Assembly: GCA_900550065.1 (NCBI GenBank)
Contig: URQR01000116.1
Location: 1-6,620 of the forward strand
Reading direction: 5' to 3'
Length of the DNA stretch: 6,620 nt
Source of the DNA: an uncultured Eubacteriales bacterium
GTDB lineage: Bacteria; Bacillota; Clostridia; UBA1381; UMGS1253
Shown piece after piece: positions 5,147 through 6,620 of the stretch. Made by a program: the position numbers and the translations under genes. Each line of letters begins with the position of its first letter. The first letter of the stretch is position 1. Under the pieces are notes generated by a model. The model worked only from the letters and a program-made list of their open reading frames with translations, was not told the DNA's origin and did not search any database.

Positions 5147-6196
5147 CTATCCTGCGAAGATGTAAAAAACTTATTATCGGCCTACTATGACGGCGAGCTT
5201 GGCGTAGCGGCGCAGCAGCAGGTGGCGGAGCACCTGGCGGCATGTGAGGCGTGCCGGGAGGAATATGAACAGCTTAAGGTATTGAGCGGCGCGTTTGGCG
5301 CGCTCACTTTTCCAGAGTCGGATAAAGCCTTTCGGGCCGGCCTGCACGAGCGGCTTGAGACGGAAGCTAAGAAAAACAAAACCGTCCGGTTCGGTACGGT
5401 TTGGAGGGATATGCGTACCTATGCGGCAACAGCGGCGTGTCTTGTGTTGACGGTTGGTATCTATGCGGCGGTCAAGAACAATTCTGTTCAGCCGTATCCG
5501 CAGCCTGCGGCCCCGAATCCGCAAATGGAAGCGTATGAAAATAAGGCGGCTGTACTGCCGTCCGGTGATATATTGGCTCCGTCCGAGGGGACGGCGTCCC
5601 CTGAGACGATACCAGAGCAGAAGATAGCGGACAGCGAAGGAATAAGCGCATCGCCGAAAACTACGAATCCGTTACAGGCGTCTCCCTCGCCGAATCCGGC
5701 GCAAGACGGCGCTGCATCGGGACAGGGGCAGGCGATAGCGCCAACACCCACTCCGGCCGCGGAATTGGTCGTTCCCACCCCACAGCAAACAAATATGCCG
5801 CACGCAACGTCTGAACCGCGTACGGAAACGCCGGAAGTACGGCAGGAACCGCCGCCGGAGAATACGGGCGCTGGCGGTGATACGCCTTCCGGTGAAACCG
5901 ACCCGCACGCAGGCGGTAATTCAAGCGGTGTGTTGGCAGTGAACAACAGTGGGCAAACGACTACGAAATTTACAATGACGGATAAAAATATATACGACAG
6001 TGTCGCGGAGCTGCTGGGCAGCTTTGGAACTGTCACGGTAACGGATACAAGTATTCAGGTAAAGGTGCTAAGCGCCAACTATAACGCCTGCCTTGCGGCG
6101 CTGCGCTCTGTGCAGGGGCTGCAAGAAGCGGATACGATTGTTGTCGAGGGCGAAGAAAGCGGACATTGTATCATACAAATTAATATTGCGAAATAG
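5144..6196 (+). CDS. Membrane anti-sigma factor with N-terminal zf-HC2 (ZAS) domain
   Basis: The 350-residue product begins with a putative zinc-binding anti-sigma domain: Cys4, then HLAACEAC at 30-37, giving the HxxxCxxC motif (His30, Cys34, Cys37), with YYDGEL at 14-19. These domains bind and silence ECF sigma factors. A transmembrane helix follows at about 92-111, then a long Pro/Thr/Ser/Gln/Glu-rich outer linker (about 112-270) with PTPTP- and PSPNP-type runs. The last roughly 75 residues (about 274-350) look folded, with alternating beta-like and helical stretches (TVTVTDTSIQVKVLSA, then a Cys/Ala/Leu helix). I do not recognise this domain; it may be the sensor. Placement right after an ECF sigma gene fits a sigma/anti-sigma pair. 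An extended form from 5093 (17 more residues) would overlap the sigma gene by 4 bases. A terminator begins at its stop codon. Confidence 0.85.
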   Translation: MLSCEDVKNLLSAYYDGELGVAAQQQVAEHLAACEACREEYEQLKVLSGAFGALTFPESDKAFRAGLHERLETEAKKNKTVRFGTVWRDMRTYAATAACLVLTVGIYAAVKNNSVQPYPQPAAPNPQMEAYENKAAVLPSGDILAPSEGTASPETIPEQKIADSEGISASPKTTNPLQASPSPNPAQDGAASGQGQAIAPTPTPAAELVVPTPQQTNMPHATSEPRTETPEVRQEPPPENTGAGGDTPSGETDPHAGGNSSGVLAVNNSGQTTTKFTMTDKNIYDSVAELLGSFGTVTVTDTSIQVKVLSANYNACLAALRSVQGLQEADTIVVEGEESGHCIIQINIAK

Positions 6197-6219
6197 CGGG
6201 ATATCTCCCGCTTTTTTTT
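6196..6219 (+). terminator. Rho-independent terminator of the aroC-sigma-anti-sigma unit
   Basis: GCGGGA (6196-6201) pairs perfectly with TCCCGC (6206-6211) around the loop TATC and is followed by eight T residues (6212-6219). The stem uses the last base of the anti-sigma stop codon. Confidence 0.94.
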
Positions 6220-6307
6220 GTGCCATAAATTCACACTGCACCGCATATATATAAAGTACGCCGGAAGCTGCGGCGGCATAATAGTGGATGAATGCGGGGG
6301 AAATAGT

Positions 6308-6620
6308 ATGAAAAAGTGCATTGCTTTGATTTTGTCGTGTATGATGCTGTTGGTGTGCCTGACCGGCTGTAAGGAAGAAACACCGGAAAATGCGTCGTCT
6401 GTTAATACCGACGTACAGGTACCGGCGCCGACGCTGCACCCGGACGAGGTATATTCCCAGCTCAGCAATGAGAAAATTGCGTGGGGGCTCAAAAAGGTAA
6501 AAGGCGAAAAGCCGGAGGTGCCCGACTCTATTATTAAAACGCTCGACACCTTTGACGGTATATATTTGTCGAAAAGCGGCGGAAAAAACCTTTATCTGAC
6601 CTTTGACGAAGGGTATGAAA
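6308..6620 (+). CDS. pdaA: PdaA-like delta-lactam-biosynthetic de-N-acetylase, putative lipoprotein (3' end outside window)
   Basis: The first 104 residues are visible and the gene runs off the window. A lipoprotein signal is clear: basic MKK, hydrophobic core (about 4-18), lipobox LTGC with Cys21. A short Pro/Thr-rich spacer follows, then YSQLSNEKIAWGLKK at about 49-63, a hallmark of the PdaA group. Next comes the first deacetylase motif, YLTFDEGYE, at the edge. PdaA enzymes remove acetyl groups from muramic acid in spore cortex peptidoglycan, a step to muramic delta-lactam needed for germination. B. subtilis PdaA has an ordinary signal peptide, so the lipobox is a difference. The catalytic His motif lies outside the window. 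The ribosome binding site is GGGGGAA (6296-6302). The gene follows a terminator and so needs its own promoter; none is convincing. Another sporulation-linked polysaccharide deacetylase is the main alternative. Confidence 0.85.
   Translation, partial: MKKCIALILSCMMLLVCLTGCKEETPENASSVNTDVQVPAPTLHPDEVYSQLSNEKIAWGLKKVKGEKPEVPDSIIKTLDTFDGIYLSKSGGKNLYLTFDEGYE

Noticed and set aside
5488..6036. Minus-strand open frame of 182 codons opposite the anti-sigma linker
   Set aside because: It mirrors the Pro/Thr/Ser/Ala-rich coding of the plus strand, giving Gly/Ser/Cys-rich low complexity. It has no start signal and no family resemblance.
6277..6283. CATAATA as a sigma-G -10 element for pdaA
   Set aside because: The -10 sequence fits, and B. 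subtilis pdaA is forespore-expressed, but no acceptable -35 (GHATR) lies 17-18 bases upstream. Too weak to list as a promoter.

Overview
The window looks like chromosomal core sequence from an anaerobic, spore-forming Firmicute, most likely a member of the Clostridia with moderate GC. This rests on three sporulation genes (yabP, yabQ and a pdaA-type deacetylase), on the conserved order hup - rqcP - yabP - yabQ - divIC - S1-domain gene known from Bacillota, and on strong purine-rich ribosome binding sites. All convincing genes are on the plus strand. I see no mobile element, CRISPR array, tRNA or rRNA.

Region 1 (1-2254) is the conserved cluster. It starts with the 3' end of an HU gene, closed by a hairpin terminator. 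It continues with rqcP (ribosome quality control), yabP and yabQ (spore cortex/coat stage), divIC/FtsB-type (division septum) and a YabR-like S1 RNA-binding protein, and ends in a clear terminator. The cluster mixes vegetative and sporulation genes. The sequence suggests how they are separated: a sigma-E-like promoter lies just before yabP, and a near-consensus sigma-A promoter lies inside yabQ, ahead of divIC.

Region 2 (2255-3160) is a single-gene unit: a CE1/esterase-D-type alpha/beta hydrolase with a visible Ser-Asp-His triad and its own terminator.

Region 3 (3161-5096, running on into region 4) opens with a promoter-like sequence and a structured stretch of about 90 bases: a perfect hairpin followed by a potential three-way junction. 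These lie in the leader of aroC (chorismate synthase, last step of the shikimate pathway). An ECF sigma factor gene begins only 33 bases after aroC.

Region 4 (5093-6219) holds the cognate-type membrane anti-sigma factor. It has an N-terminal HxxxCxxC zinc motif, one transmembrane helix, a long Pro/Thr/Ser/Gln-rich outer linker and a small unrecognised C-terminal domain. It ends in a terminator. The sigma and anti-sigma genes overlap if the first possible start is used, but a strong ribosome binding site favours a start 51 bases downstream.

Region 5 (6220-6620) is the start of a PdaA-like polysaccharide deacetylase with a lipoprotein signal, cut by the window edge just after its first catalytic motif.

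Most of the content is ordinary and well known. The points most worth checking are the structured aroC leader (possible dispersed repeat or attenuator), the atypical DNA-binding arm of the HU protein, the nested promoters of the rqcP-divIC cluster, and the sensor half of the anti-sigma factor. I do not see a convincing new system.
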